A DNA stretch of 43,038 nt, taken from NCBI GenBank assembly GCA_028282405.1, contig JANQIA010000381.1, positions 1-43,038 on the forward strand. The letters run 5' to 3'. The notes beneath the pieces were generated by a model that was not told the DNA's origin, searched no databases, and was given only the letters and a program-made list of their open reading frames with translations. Source of the DNA: Rhodovibrionaceae bacterium (GTDB lineage Bacteria > Pseudomonadota > Alphaproteobacteria > Kiloniellales > DSM-21159). Positions 8,664-17,638 of the stretch are shown piece by piece. A program made the translations under genes and the position numbers. The number at the start of each line of letters is the position of its first letter. Position 1 is the stretch's first letter.

Positions 8664-9743
8664 ATGAAGGCCGCCATTTGTTACGAGTTCGGCAAGCCGC
8701 TGGTCATCGAGGAGATCGAGCTGGCGCCGCCGCAGGCCGGCGAAATTCGGGTCAAGCTCGCCGCCTGCGCCATCTGCCACAGCGACATCCTCTTCGCCGA
8801 CGGTGCCTGGGGCGGCACGCTGCCGGCCGTCTATGGGCACGAGGCGGCGGGCGTCGTTGCCGAGGTCGGGCCGGGGACCGAGGGCCTGGCGGAGGGCGAC
8901 CACGTGGTGGTTACCCTGATACGCTCCTGCGGCACCTGCCACTACTGCGCTCAAGGCAAGCCTTACGCCTGCGAGACGAAGTTCCCGCTCGACCACAAGA
9001 GCCCGATCAAGAAGACGGACGGCGCGGCCGTGACCCACGGTCTGCGCACCGGCGCCTTCGCCGAGGAAGTCGTGGTCCACGCGTCCCAGGTCGTCGCAAT
9101 TCCGAAGGACATCCCGCTCGACAGCGCCTCGCTGCTCGGCTGCGGCGTGATCACCGGCTTCGGCGCGGTGGTCAACACGGCCGCGGTGCCGGCATATAGC
9201 AGTGTCGTCGTCATCGGCACCGGTGGCGTCGGCCTCAACAGCGTTCAGGGGGCCGTTCAAAGCGGTGCCAGCACGATCATCGCCATCGACTTGCTGGATG
9301 AGAAGCTGGAGGCAGCCCGGAAGTTCGGCGCCACCCACGGCATCAACGCGGCCAAGGAAGACGTGGTCGCCGCGGTCAAGGCGGCGACCGACGGACGCGG
9401 CGCCGACTACGTCTTCGTCACCGTCGGCGCCATCAAGGCCATCGAGCAATCCTACGACCTGATGGGCAAGGGCGGCGCGGTGGTCCTGGTCGGCATGACG
9501 GCAAGCGATGTGATGACCGAGTATTGCCCCTGCAACATCGCCGACCAAAGCCAGCGCATCCTCGGCAGCAAGATGGGCTCGGCCCGCATTCAGGTCGACA
9601 TCCCCTCGCTGGTCGCCCTCTATCAGCAGGGCCGCCTGCAGCTCGATGAGCTGGTCAGCGGCCGCTACCCTCTGGAGGAGATCAACGAGGCGATCGAGGG
9701 CGTCAAGAAGGGCGAGGCCCTACGCAACGTCGTGGTGTTCTGA
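8664..9743 (+). CDS. Zinc-dependent alcohol dehydrogenase (MDR superfamily)
   Basis: An NAD(P)-dependent dehydrogenase of 359 residues. Catalytic zinc ligands are visible as C38 (AICHSD) and H59 followed by E60 (YGHEAAG), with a further Cys in SLLGCGVITG. The structural zinc site C89-x2-C92-x2-C95-x7-C103 is complete. The Rossmann motif GTGGVGLNSV is in the middle of the protein. The combination resembles class III-type and aryl/medium-chain alcohol dehydrogenases; the exact substrate cannot be read from the sequence. The ATG at 8664 has GGAG about 10 nt upstream; GTG 8658 is an alternative. It is the first gene of a tight run with the enolase-family and reductase genes (gaps of 22 and 36 bp), suggesting oxidation of a hydroxyl intermediate in the same pathway. 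Confidence 0.93.
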   Translation: MKAAICYEFGKPLVIEEIELAPPQAGEIRVKLAACAICHSDILFADGAWGGTLPAVYGHEAAGVVAEVGPGTEGLAEGDHVVVTLIRSCGTCHYCAQGKPYACETKFPLDHKSPIKKTDGAAVTHGLRTGAFAEEVVVHASQVVAIPKDIPLDSASLLGCGVITGFGAVVNTAAVPAYSSVVVIGTGGVGLNSVQGAVQSGASTIIAIDLLDEKLEAARKFGATHGINAAKEDVVAAVKAATDGRGADYVFVTVGAIKAIEQSYDLMGKGGAVVLVGMTASDVMTEYCPCNIADQSQRILGSKMGSARIQVDIPSLVALYQQGRLQLDELVSGRYPLEEINEAIEGVKKGEALRNVVVF

Positions 9744-9765
9744 CCAACGCGAGAGAGAAGCGGCC

Positions 9766-10950
9766 ATGAAGATCGTCGACTGCAAAACCTTCGTCGTCGG
9801 CAATCCGCCGCCGCACTTCGGCGGCCAGTACTTCGTCTTCGTCAAGCTGGTGACCGATAACGGCATCGCGGGCTACGGAGAGGTCTACTCTGTCCCCTTC
9901 CACCCGCATGTGGTCGCCCGCATGATCGAGGACGTCTTCGCCCGGCAGGTCGAAGGCACCGATCCCTTCCAGATCGAGCGTCTCTGGCGCATCGTCTATT
10001 CGAGCGGCTTCACCCAGCGCCCGGACACCTCGATCCTCGGCATCCTGAGCGGCATCGAGATGGCCTGCTGGGACATCGTCGGCAAGGCGCTCGGCAAGCC
10101 GGTCTACGATCTGCTCGGCGGCAAGGTGCATGAGCGCCTGCGCAGCTACACCTACATCTACCCCGAGCCTGACGACAAAACCGACGTCTACGTCGACCCG
10201 GAGCTGGCGGTTGAACGAGCGCTGAAGTACGCCGACCAGGGCTTCACGGCGGTGAAGTTCGATCCCGTCAGCCCCTTCACCGCCTTCGATCCGCGCCAGC
10301 TTTCCCTGGAGGCGCTCGACCGCGCCGAGCGCTTCGTGAAGATGCTGCGGGAGGCGCTCGGTCCGCGCTGCGACCTTCTGTTCGGCACCCACGGGCAGAT
10401 GACCACCGCCGGCGCCATTCGACTGGCCAAGCGCCTGGAGCCCTACGATCCGCTTTGGCTGGAGGAGCCGACCCCGCCGGAGAACGCCGAAGAGATGGCG
10501 CGGGTGGCGCGGCAAACTTCCATCCCCATCGCCACCGGCGAGCGTCTCGGCAGCAAGTACGAGTTCGCCCGGCTCTTGAGCGCCCAGGCAGCTTCCATCC
10601 TGCAGATGAACCTGGGTCGGGTCGGCGGCATCCTGGAAGCCAAGAAGATCGCCGGCATGGCCGAGGCCCACTACGCCCAGATCGCACCACACCTCTACTG
10701 CGGGCCGATCGTCGGTGCGGCTAACGTCCAGGTCAGCGCCTGCACGCCCAACTTCCTGATCCTCGAGAGCATCCAGACCTGGGGCGGCTTCCACGCCGAG
10801 ATCCTCAAGACGCCCATGCAGTGGGAAGAGGGTTACGTGATCCCGCCGACGGAGCCCGGACTCGGCATCGAGCTCGACGAGGAGGTCGCCGCCCGGCACC
10901 CCTACGAAGGCCAGGCCCTGCACCTCGACATGCACGACCAGCCGGTCTGA
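9766..10950 (+). CDS. Mandelate racemase/muconate lactonizing enzyme family protein (enolase superfamily, likely acid-sugar dehydratase)
   Basis: A 394-residue enolase-superfamily member with an N-terminal capping domain (about 1-125) and a C-terminal TIM-barrel. Barrel landmarks are K164 (TAVKFDP), E233/E234 (WLEEPTPP) and E259 (IATGERLG), with His later in PHLYCGPI. The first metal-ligand strand, usually VDAN, reads FGTHGQ, so Gly and His (H209) stand where Asp and Asn usually sit. The QPD position reads QMN. This FGTHGQ variant occurs in a subset of the family annotated as sugar-acid dehydratases; substrate unproven. Start is ATG 9766 with GAGAGAGAAG upstream; a longer open frame overlapping the dehydrogenase gene is spurious. 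The operon position between a dehydrogenase and a beta-hydroxyacid-type reductase fits sugar-acid breakdown. Confidence 0.88.
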   Translation: MKIVDCKTFVVGNPPPHFGGQYFVFVKLVTDNGIAGYGEVYSVPFHPHVVARMIEDVFARQVEGTDPFQIERLWRIVYSSGFTQRPDTSILGILSGIEMACWDIVGKALGKPVYDLLGGKVHERLRSYTYIYPEPDDKTDVYVDPELAVERALKYADQGFTAVKFDPVSPFTAFDPRQLSLEALDRAERFVKMLREALGPRCDLLFGTHGQMTTAGAIRLAKRLEPYDPLWLEEPTPPENAEEMARVARQTSIPIATGERLGSKYEFARLLSAQAASILQMNLGRVGGILEAKKIAGMAEAHYAQIAPHLYCGPIVGAANVQVSACTPNFLILESIQTWGGFHAEILKTPMQWEEGYVIPPTEPGLGIELDEEVAARHPYEGQALHLDMHDQPV

Positions 10951-10986
10951 CCAAACCGAACATACGAGCGAGAGGGGAGCACGCCC

Positions 10987-11904
10987 ATGCGCATCGGATT
11001 CATCGGCCTTGGCAATCTCGGCAAGCACCTGGCGGCGAGCCTGCTGCGCGAGGGTTTCACGGTCACCGTCCACGATCTCGACCAAGCAGCCGCCGCAGAT
11101 TTGCTGGCGGCCGGCGCGTCCTGGGCCGAGTCTCCCAAAGCGCTGGCAGCCGCGTCGGACAGCGTCATCACCTGCCTGCCCTCGCCCCGCGCCGTCGATG
11201 CGGTGATGACGGGTCCGGAGGGCGTGCTGGCGGGTCTGGCGTCCGGCGGCACCTGGGTGGAAATGAGCACCAACGACCAGCACGAGATCCAGCGCCTGGC
11301 GGAGCTCGCCGCCGCGCAAGGGGTCGGCACCTTGGAGGCGCCGGTGACCGGCGGCGTGCATCGCGCCGCCAGCGGCCAAATCACCGTGCTGGTCGGTGGC
11401 GAAGAGGCCGCCTACCAAGCCCACCTGCCGGCCCTCAAGGCCATGGGCGGCGAGGTCTTCCACATGGGTCCGCTCGGCAGCGCCTCGGTGATCAAGGTGA
11501 TCACCAACATGCTGGCCTTCATCCACCTGGTAGCGGCGGGCGAAGCGCTGATGCTGGCCAAGAAGGGTGGGCTGGACCTGGCCCAGTCCTTCGCCGCCAT
11601 CCGCGCCAGCTCGGGCAATAGCTTCGTGCACGAGACCGAGAGCCAGGTGATCCTCAACGGCAGCTACAACATCGGCTTTACCCTGGACCTGGCCTGCAAG
11701 GACCTCGGCTTCGCGCACGATCTCGGCCGCGAGTTCGGCGTCCCGCTCGAGCTTGCCGGGATGGTGGAGCAGATCTTCGCCCGCGCCCGCGCCCAATACG
11801 GCGGCGATGCCTGGTCGCCCCAGGTGGTCCAGCAGCTAGAGGACGCACTTGGCACGGAGCTGCGCGCCGCCGGTTTCCCGGCCGTGCTCAGCGAAGACGA
11901 CTAG
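10987..11904 (+). CDS. NAD-binding reductase of the 3-hydroxyisobutyrate dehydrogenase / tartronate semialdehyde reductase family
   Basis: A beta-hydroxyacid dehydrogenase of 305 residues. It has an N-terminal Rossmann fold (FIGLGNLGKHLAASL), the substrate-binding segment APVTGGVHRAASGQ and the catalytic Lys region SVIKVITNMLAF, followed by the all-helical C-terminal domain. Family members interconvert 3-hydroxyisobutyrate, tartronate semialdehyde/glycerate or 4-hydroxybutyrate. Given the enolase-family enzyme 36 bp upstream, a GarR-like role is plausible, but the specificity loop does not let me choose. ATG 10987 follows GAGAGGGGAGC closely. No anomalies seen. Confidence 0.9.
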   Translation: MRIGFIGLGNLGKHLAASLLREGFTVTVHDLDQAAAADLLAAGASWAESPKALAAASDSVITCLPSPRAVDAVMTGPEGVLAGLASGGTWVEMSTNDQHEIQRLAELAAAQGVGTLEAPVTGGVHRAASGQITVLVGGEEAAYQAHLPALKAMGGEVFHMGPLGSASVIKVITNMLAFIHLVAAGEALMLAKKGGLDLAQSFAAIRASSGNSFVHETESQVILNGSYNIGFTLDLACKDLGFAHDLGREFGVPLELAGMVEQIFARARAQYGGDAWSPQVVQQLEDALGTELRAAGFPAVLSEDD

Positions 11905-11938
11905 GGCGCGCCCGGCAACGATAGCGATACAGGATCCC

Positions 11939-12697
11939 ATGCCCCTTTCCCTGGGCCTGATCGGATACGGACACTTCGGCGCCTTCCTCCATGTGCTGGC
12001 GCAGCGCTATCTGCCCGACGCGCAGCTTATGATCCACTCGCCCCGGCGAAAGCCGGACGGCGTCCTCTTCTTCCCCTTGGAAGACGTCGCTGCCTGCGAC
12101 GCGGTCGTGCTCGCCGTGCCGATCAGCGCCTACCCGGAGACCCTGGCGCAGATCGGCCCCCACCTGGGTGACGACAGCGTCGTGGTCGATGTCGCGACGG
12201 TCAAGAAATACACCATGGACCTTCTGCAGGCCCTGCAGCCGGCCCGCCCCTACCTCGCCATGCATCCCATGTTTGGACCGGAAAGCTACGCCAAGCGCGG
12301 CAGCGACGTGACCGGCTTTCGGATCGTCATCACCGGACACAGCCTGGCGCCCGAGCGCTATACGACGCTTCTAGATAAGCTTGCCGCGGCGGGATTCTCC
12401 GTCGTCGAAAAGACCGCCGAGGCACACGACAAAGACCTCGCCGAAACGCTGTTTCTCACCCACTACATCGGCCAAGTCGTCGCCCACGGAGGATTCGAGC
12501 GGACCGACATCGACACGGTCTCTTTCGGGTCTCTGATGGACGCGGTCGAGTCCGTGCGCCACGACGGAAAGCTCTTCGAGGAGGTCTGCCGCTTCAATCC
12601 CTATTGCCGACAGGTCATCGAGCGCTTCGACGCCAGCGATCGGCAGATCCGCAACGCAATGCTGGGCCTCCCGCCACCGGAGCGCGGCCAGGGGTAA
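11939..12697 (+). CDS. Arogenate/prephenate dehydrogenase (TyrA-like, plant-type motifs)
   Basis: A 252-residue NAD(P)-dependent dehydrogenase of the TyrA superfamily, which makes tyrosine or hydroxyphenylpyruvate from arogenate or prephenate. The N-terminal Rossmann motif is GYGHFGAF. HPMFGPESY follows (about 105), then EAHDKDLAETLFLTHYIGQ (about 160). The HPMFGPES and FLTHYIG wording is closer to plant arogenate dehydrogenases than to the HPxAG form of enteric TyrA. There is no ACT or chorismate-mutase domain. Start is ATG 11939 with AGGA a few bases upstream; an open frame extending 90 bp into the previous gene is disregarded. It sits 34 bp after the reductase gene, so it may share the transcript although the pathway differs. 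A related NADP oxidoreductase role cannot be excluded. Confidence 0.8.
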   Translation: MPLSLGLIGYGHFGAFLHVLAQRYLPDAQLMIHSPRRKPDGVLFFPLEDVAACDAVVLAVPISAYPETLAQIGPHLGDDSVVVDVATVKKYTMDLLQALQPARPYLAMHPMFGPESYAKRGSDVTGFRIVITGHSLAPERYTTLLDKLAAAGFSVVEKTAEAHDKDLAETLFLTHYIGQVVAHGGFERTDIDTVSFGSLMDAVESVRHDGKLFEEVCRFNPYCRQVIERFDASDRQIRNAMLGLPPPERGQG

Positions 12698-12803
12698 CGA
12701 GGCGCCGCGATCTGCGTCTGTACCAAGTCGGCGGCTTACAGTAGGCTTGCGGGCTAATAACAAACGAGGAGTGTGAGACGTTTCCGAGCGCAACTACGAG
12801 CCT

Positions 12804-13241
12804 ATGACCAAGGCTGAGGTCGTCGCCGCGCAGCGTGCTTGGGCCAAGTACGTTGTCGAGCGTGACGTGGACCGGCTCTTGGAGCTCTACGATTTCGGAG
12901 CAGCGGACGAGCCTCTTCTGTTTAAGCCTACTTTGGCGGACGTCATTCGCCTCGATCGCGCCGGCACGCGATCCTACTTCGTGGGTGGCGACCCCGACTA
13001 TCCCAACGACGACGGCTTTCTCAATCGCGGTTGGAAGCGCGTTGAGTTCCAGAGCGCCGCCGGTCCGATCCTGAAGGCAGGCGGGCTCGGCTATAAGGAT
13101 ATGGGGCACTACACCTTCATCGACGGCGGCGGTAACGCGACCCGCGCCGACTATACCTTCGCCTATCACAAGCTGGACGGCCTCGTTCTTATTTCGCTGC
13201 ACCATTCCTCGCTCACCTGGCTTCCCCCGCTAGAGGACTGA
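12804..13241 (+). CDS. NTF2-like/SnoaL-type small protein
   Basis: A 145-residue soluble protein with the look of an NTF2-like fold: an N-terminal helix pair (AQRAWAKYVVERDVDRLLELY), then a curved sheet ending GHYTFIDGGG, TRADYTFAYHK and SLHHSSLTWLP. This resembles CaMKII-association/SnoaL-like domains; no enzymatic role can be assigned. The start is odd. ATG 12804 has only a weak site (CGAG), while a strong AGGAG at 12767-12771 lies 8 nt before a GTT codon at 12780 that is in frame and would give xSERNYEPMTKAEV. The authentic start may therefore be 12780, through a GTG-to-GTT change, a non-standard start or a base-call error. Confidence 0.78.
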   Translation: MTKAEVVAAQRAWAKYVVERDVDRLLELYDFGAADEPLLFKPTLADVIRLDRAGTRSYFVGGDPDYPNDDGFLNRGWKRVEFQSAAGPILKAGGLGYKDMGHYTFIDGGGNATRADYTFAYHKLDGLVLISLHHSSLTWLPPLED

Positions 13242-13312
13242 GGTGCGCGCACGCACGGCCGGCTAAGGCCCGCGACAAGCAGCTGAGCTCGGGGCGCTTT
13301 CCCGTCCGTCGG

Positions 13313-14839
13313 TCAGACCCGTGAATTGAAGCTGTGGTAGGGCCGATCCTCCGGCGCCTCCCAGGCTTGGTACCAAGCAGTAAGGTGGGGGATCAGCTCG
13401 GCTGTCAGTGCGCGCTCGGCCTCAGTCGTGGGGCTCGCCTCCAAGGCTTCCGCCAGGGCCGCGCCGGCAGCGAAGTAGTCGAAGCTGACCGGCTTGCCCT
13501 CCTGCACCACCACCTCGCCGTCGACCAGGACGGTTGCCACGTCTCCTGCTCGGGCCCGCTGCAGCACCAGGTCGAGCGGCTTTGCCTCAGGGGCGACCCA
13601 CGGCCAGCAGACGCGCTCCAGATCGACCAGCACGACGTCCGCCTTGTAGCCCTCCGCAAGCCGGCCGAGGCTCGCCTCTTGCAGCAGCAGCTTGGCCCCT
13701 CCGGCCGTCGCGAGCGAGAACACGTCTTCCACGCTCGGTGCCGGATCGCCGAGACGCGGCGGCCGGTTGAGGCGCAACGCAAGACGCATCTCCGCGAACA
13801 TGTCCTCGTCGTCGTTGATCGCCGTGCCGTCCATGCCGAGGCCGACGGTCACGCCCGCCTTCATGAGGGCATTGAGCGGCGCCACGCCGGCGCGCAGCCG
13901 CAGGTTGGAGCTTGGATTGTGGCTGACCGACGCGCCGGTCTCGGCCACGATCTCGATGTCCTCTTCGCTCAGCCAGACGCCATGGGCCATGGAGAAGCGC
14001 GGACTCAGCACCCCGAGGTCCTTGAGATGCCGGACCATGGGCTTGCCGTAGAAGCGCGGCCCGATGAGCTTCTCGTAGTAGGACTCAAGCACGTGGGTTT
14101 GCAGACCGACGTCATGGCGTTCCGCCCCCTCGGCGATGCGCACCATGAGATCATCGGTGATCCACTGCGGCCCCGGCGGCCCGTACCAGATGCGCAAGCG
14201 CGGATGCTCGCGATAGTCTGCGATCAGACCGTCCAGCACCGCCAAGTAGTCCTCCGGGCTCATGTCGGCGGCTGTGCTCAGCATGGCCTCCGACCGTTTG
14301 CGGAGGTCTTCCGGCAAGCTGGCAAGGAAGGCTGCGTCCTCTCCCTTGCCGCTGATCAGGAAGCTCTCGAAGGTGATACCGGGCGCCAGCACCACGCGCA
14401 TGCCGCTCGCGGCGTAGCCGTCCAGCCGCTCCCGCAAGCGGCGGTCCATGCTCTCCGCCGTGCCGCCGCCATTGGCGACGTCGAGCACCGAGGTGACCCC
14501 GCTCATCAAGAGCTGACCGGCACTGACCATGGCTCGGAGACGCGGCGGCTGATGGCGCATGGCGGCGTTGGCCAGGATCCAGGGCTCCAGCACGTCGTCG
14601 GCGACACCTTGCAGGATTTGGGTTACCGCGTTGGCGTGATGGTGGGCGTTGATCAGGCCCGGCATGACGGCGTAGCGCTCCGAGCCGAAAACGCTGGCAC
14701 CGGGATAGCGCGCCTTGATCTCCGGCCAGGGCCCGAGGGCCGTGATGCGGTTGCCCTCGATCGCCAACGCGCCGTCCTCCAGGCACTGCGACGCATCGGC
14801 GATGAGCCAGCGCCCGCGGACGATCTTGACCTGCGACAT
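13313..14839 (-). CDS. Amidohydrolase of the ATZ/TRZ (chlorohydrolase, guanine deaminase-like) family
   Basis: A metal-dependent hydrolase of 508 residues with a TIM-barrel. The strand-1 metal motif is H66-x-H68 (INAHHHAN). A barrel His lies in LQTHVLE, another in MAHGVWLSEED, and the catalytic metal-binding Asp is in GLGMDGTAINDDEDMF. Family members deaminate or dechlorinate N-heterocycles, or hydrolyse related C-N bonds. SHNPSSNLRL is typical of the ATZ/TRZ branch, where SxNPxSN is diagnostic. The start is ATG 14839 (MSQVKIVRGRWLI); a further 40 codons upstream are open but run into the preceding gene and look non-coding. It follows the phosphoribosyltransferase gene by 43 bp on the same strand, so a role in salvaging an N-heterocycle is a reasonable guess. 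Confidence 0.88.
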   Translation of the reverse strand: MSQVKIVRGRWLIADASQCLEDGALAIEGNRITALGPWPEIKARYPGASVFGSERYAVMPGLINAHHHANAVTQILQGVADDVLEPWILANAAMRHQPPRLRAMVSAGQLLMSGVTSVLDVANGGGTAESMDRRLRERLDGYAASGMRVVLAPGITFESFLISGKGEDAAFLASLPEDLRKRSEAMLSTAADMSPEDYLAVLDGLIADYREHPRLRIWYGPPGPQWITDDLMVRIAEGAERHDVGLQTHVLESYYEKLIGPRFYGKPMVRHLKDLGVLSPRFSMAHGVWLSEEDIEIVAETGASVSHNPSSNLRLRAGVAPLNALMKAGVTVGLGMDGTAINDDEDMFAEMRLALRLNRPPRLGDPAPSVEDVFSLATAGGAKLLLQEASLGRLAEGYKADVVLVDLERVCWPWVAPEAKPLDLVLQRARAGDVATVLVDGEVVVQEGKPVSFDYFAAGAALAEALEASPTTEAERALTAELIPHLTAWYQAWEAPEDRPYHSFNSRV

Positions 14840-14882
14840 GACTTTCCTCGACTTGGCTGGATGGTTCGCGGGGCGGCTCAGG

Positions 14883-16088
14883 CTACTTCTTGAGCAGGAA
14901 TTCGCGGCCGATCTTGACGCGCGGCTCGCCGTTGTAGGCGACAATATCCGCAGTCGCATAGGTTTCCGACCAGCGGCTCGGCAGATAGCTGCCGGTCCCG
15001 ATCAGATCGATCGGCGCGCGCGCCTCGGCCATCAGCTTGCACTTGCGCGGACCGAAACCGGAGGAGGCGACGATCTTGACCTGATCGAAGCCCTCCTGGT
15101 CGAGCGCCTCCCGCACCTTCCAAACGGCGGCCGCCGTGACGCCGGGACCGACCAGGTAGCGCAGCTCTTCCTCCGTGCGGTAGCCGCGGATGGCCTCCGG
15201 CACGTGCCGCTCGAGCACGCCATAGGATGCGGAGGGGTCGAGGCCTTCCAGATAGCGGCTGCCCATGGTGTCGATACGCACGGCAAGCTGGCCCTTGGCG
15301 GCGCGCTCGGCGAAGCGCCGGGCGACGGTCAGGCTATCCGTCACCTCGCGCGCGAAATAGTCGACCAGCACGGTCATGGGCTCATCGGGATAGAGCGCAT
15401 CGTACATCTCGGCCGCCCGCAGGGTGGAGCCGGCATAGCCGACCAGGGCATGGGGCATGGTGCCCTTGCCGCCCTCGGCCCCGAAGTAATGCGCCGTCTC
15501 GTCGGTGGCGTTGCCGACGAAGCCGATGGCGCCGACCTTGCGCTTGGCCCTGTCAGACCCGACGCTGGCGGCATAAGCCATCATCTCGGCCATGTCGGCG
15601 CCGGCACAGTGCCGGGCATCCATAGCCAGGAAAGCGACCCCCGGCAGATCGGCGCACATCGTATAGGCATTGAAGGCAGCAACGCAGGCCGGGCCCAGGC
15701 GCATCAGCAGCAGCGTCTCGAGGTCGACCAGGTGCTGGAAGGAGCCGGTGATGTACATGATGGGCTCGCCGGCACCGACCCACTTGCCCTCTTTGAAGCA
15801 GAGGTCGATCTCGACCTCGGCGCCGCGGCGCACCAGCACCGCCTCAAGCCAGTCGAGCGCCAGGCGCGGCGCCGAGACCACCGGCCGGCGCATGAAGACA
15901 GCGTATGTCACCCGGCAGTCGCCGAAGCGCTCGACCGCCGCGCGGGTGCGTCGGAAGTACTGATCGGTCCAGGCACCGATCTCAGCTTCCTCAAGGGGCC
16001 AACGATCAATGGCGGGACGACCGGAGGCCTCCCGGCGACCCTCCGGTGGCTTACCGGCTGGGATGTTTCCTGGGCGATCGTCCGGCAT
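14883..16088 (-). CDS. Nicotinate phosphoribosyltransferase-like protein
   Basis: A 401-residue type II phosphoribosyltransferase related to nicotinate phosphoribosyltransferase, which makes nicotinate mononucleotide from nicotinate and PRPP. Visible landmarks are WTDQYFRRTR near the N-terminus (usually YTDLYFxxT in PncB-like enzymes), GTMPHAL in the middle, and the C-terminal phosphate-binding segment SSGFGPRK with IGTGSYLP. ATG 16088 has GGGGAGG 5 nt upstream. It is upstream of an amidohydrolase, 52 bp after the DAHP synthase gene. Since nadE is in the same window but separate, a salvage role in NAD metabolism is plausible. A quinolinate-type or other pyridine substrate cannot be excluded. 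Confidence 0.85.
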   Translation of the reverse strand: MPDDRPGNIPAGKPPEGRREASGRPAIDRWPLEEAEIGAWTDQYFRRTRAAVERFGDCRVTYAVFMRRPVVSAPRLALDWLEAVLVRRGAEVEIDLCFKEGKWVGAGEPIMYITGSFQHLVDLETLLLMRLGPACVAAFNAYTMCADLPGVAFLAMDARHCAGADMAEMMAYAASVGSDRAKRKVGAIGFVGNATDETAHYFGAEGGKGTMPHALVGYAGSTLRAAEMYDALYPDEPMTVLVDYFAREVTDSLTVARRFAERAAKGQLAVRIDTMGSRYLEGLDPSASYGVLERHVPEAIRGYRTEEELRYLVGPGVTAAAVWKVREALDQEGFDQVKIVASSGFGPRKCKLMAEARAPIDLIGTGSYLPSRWSETYATADIVAYNGEPRVKIGREFLLKK

Positions 16089-16140
16089 CTTGGCCTCCCC
16101 TCGGAGAGATCCTGCTCAGCGGAAGCGCCGCGGGTCGCTT

Positions 16141-17520
16141 CTACTCCGCCGCCTGGCGCTGCTGTTGTCCTTGCCGCTCGGCCTTGAGCTCCTCGGCCAG
16201 CAGGAAGGCAAGCTCGAGGGACTGGCTGGCATTGAGCCGCGGGTCGCAGTGCGTGTGATAGCGGTCACCAAGGTTGTCATCGCTGATCGCCTGGGCCCCG
16301 CCGGTGCACTCGGTCACGTCCTGGCCGGTCATCTCGAAGTGGACGCCACCCGCGTAGGTGCCTTCGGCGCGGTGCACCGCGAAGAACTCGCGAACCTCCG
16401 AGAGGATGCGGTCGAAGGGCCGCGTCTTGTAGCCGCTGGCCGACTTGATGGTATTGCCGTGCATGGGATCGCAGGACCAAACGACCTGCTTGCCCTCGCG
16501 CTCGACGGCGCGGATGAGCTTCGGTAAGCCGGCTTCCAGCTTGCCCGCGCCCATGCGCACGATCAGCACCATGCGGCCAGCCTCGTTGGCCGGATTCAGC
16601 GCATCGATCAGCCGCAGCATGTCGTCCGGGTCGAGACTCGGCCCGCACTTCATGCCGATGGGATTGTTGACGCCCTTGGCGTACTCGACATGGGCGCCAT
16701 CGAGCTGCCGCGTGCGGTCGCCGATCCAGATCATGTGCGCTGAGCAGGCATAGGGCTGGCCCGTCAGGCTGTCGATGCGGGTCAGCGGCTCCTCGTAGTT
16801 GAGCAGCAGCGCCTCATGGCTGGTGTAGAAGTCGGTCTCGCGCATCTGCGGTACGCTGTCCGGCGTGATGCCGCAGGCCTCCATGAAGTCCAGCGCCTCG
16901 CTGATGCGCGAAGCCATCTCCTCATATCGCTCGCCCTGGGACGAACCGGAGACGAACTTCAGGTTCCATTCGTTGACCTTGTGCAGGTCGGCGAAACCGC
17001 CCTGGGCGAAGGCGCGCAGCAGGTTGAGCGTCGCGGCCGCCTGATTGTAGGCGCGCAGCAGGCGCTCGGGGTTAGGCGCGCGGCCGCCGGCTTCGAAGCC
17101 GATGTCGTTGATGATATCGCCGCGGTAGCTCGGCAGCTCCTGCTCGCCTTGCGTCTCGGTCGGCGCGGAGCGCGGCTTTGCGAACTGTCCGGCCATGCGG
17201 CCGACCTTCACCACCGGGCAGGCGGCACCGAAGGTGAGGACCACCGCCATCTGCAGCAACAGACGGAAGGTGTCGCGAATGTTGTTCGGATGGAACTCGG
17301 CAAAGCTCTCGGCGCAGTCGCCGCCCTGGAGCAGAAAAGCCTGGCCCTCGGCCACCGCCGCAAGCTGCTGGCGAAGCTTGCGCGCCTCGCCGGCGAAGAC
17401 GAGCGGGGGATAGCCGCGCAGCGTCTCTTCTGCGGCGCTCAGCGCCGCCGCGTCGGGATAATCCGGAACCTGCTGGATCGGCTTGCCGCGCCAGGAGTCC
17501 GGTGACCAGGTCGTAGGCAT
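16141..17520 (-). CDS. Class II 3-deoxy-7-phosphoheptulonate (DAHP) synthase
   Basis: This enzyme condenses phosphoenolpyruvate with erythrose 4-phosphate, the entry step of the shikimate pathway. The 459 residues match the plant/AroA-II type. Family segments are [52 protein letters not shown] and [18 protein letters not shown], which contain the metal-binding Cys, His and Glu positions. The start is ATG 17520 ([20 protein letters not shown]), the usual N-terminus; 57 further open codons upstream overlap the leader of the gene and are ignored. aroK, aroB and a TyrA-like gene are also in this window but in other transcription units. Confidence 0.95.
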   Translation of the reverse strand: MPTTWSPDSWRGKPIQQVPDYPDAAALSAAEETLRGYPPLVFAGEARKLRQQLAAVAEGQAFLLQGGDCAESFAEFHPNNIRDTFRLLLQMAVVLTFGAACPVVKVGRMAGQFAKPRSAPTETQGEQELPSYRGDIINDIGFEAGGRAPNPERLLRAYNQAAATLNLLRAFAQGGFADLHKVNEWNLKFVSGSSQGERYEEMASRISEALDFMEACGITPDSVPQMRETDFYTSHEALLLNYEEPLTRIDSLTGQPYACSAHMIWIGDRTRQLDGAHVEYAKGVNNPIGMKCGPSLDPDDMLRLIDALNPANEAGRMVLIVRMGAGKLEAGLPKLIRAVEREGKQVVWSCDPMHGNTIKSASGYKTRPFDRILSEVREFFAVHRAEGTYAGGVHFEMTGQDVTECTGGAQAISDDNLGDRYHTHCDPRLNASQSLELAFLLAEELKAERQGQQQRQAAE

Positions 17521-17638
17521 TCTCACTCTCTCAATCGCATGGCGCCCCGGCCAAAGCCCAAGGGCCGGCGCGCGGGCTGCCTTTGTAACGGCCCAAGGGG
17601 GGCGACTCCAGGGAAAATGGGCCTCCTGCCGCCCGCCC

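Noticed and set aside
9703-11796. 697-codon minus-strand frame across the enolase-family and reductase genes
   Set aside because: Composition is a complement of two well-supported genes; no domains, and it crosses gene boundaries.
13242-13312. Possible terminator between the NTF2-like gene and the amidohydrolase
   Set aside because: No stable stem followed by a T-run could be drawn.
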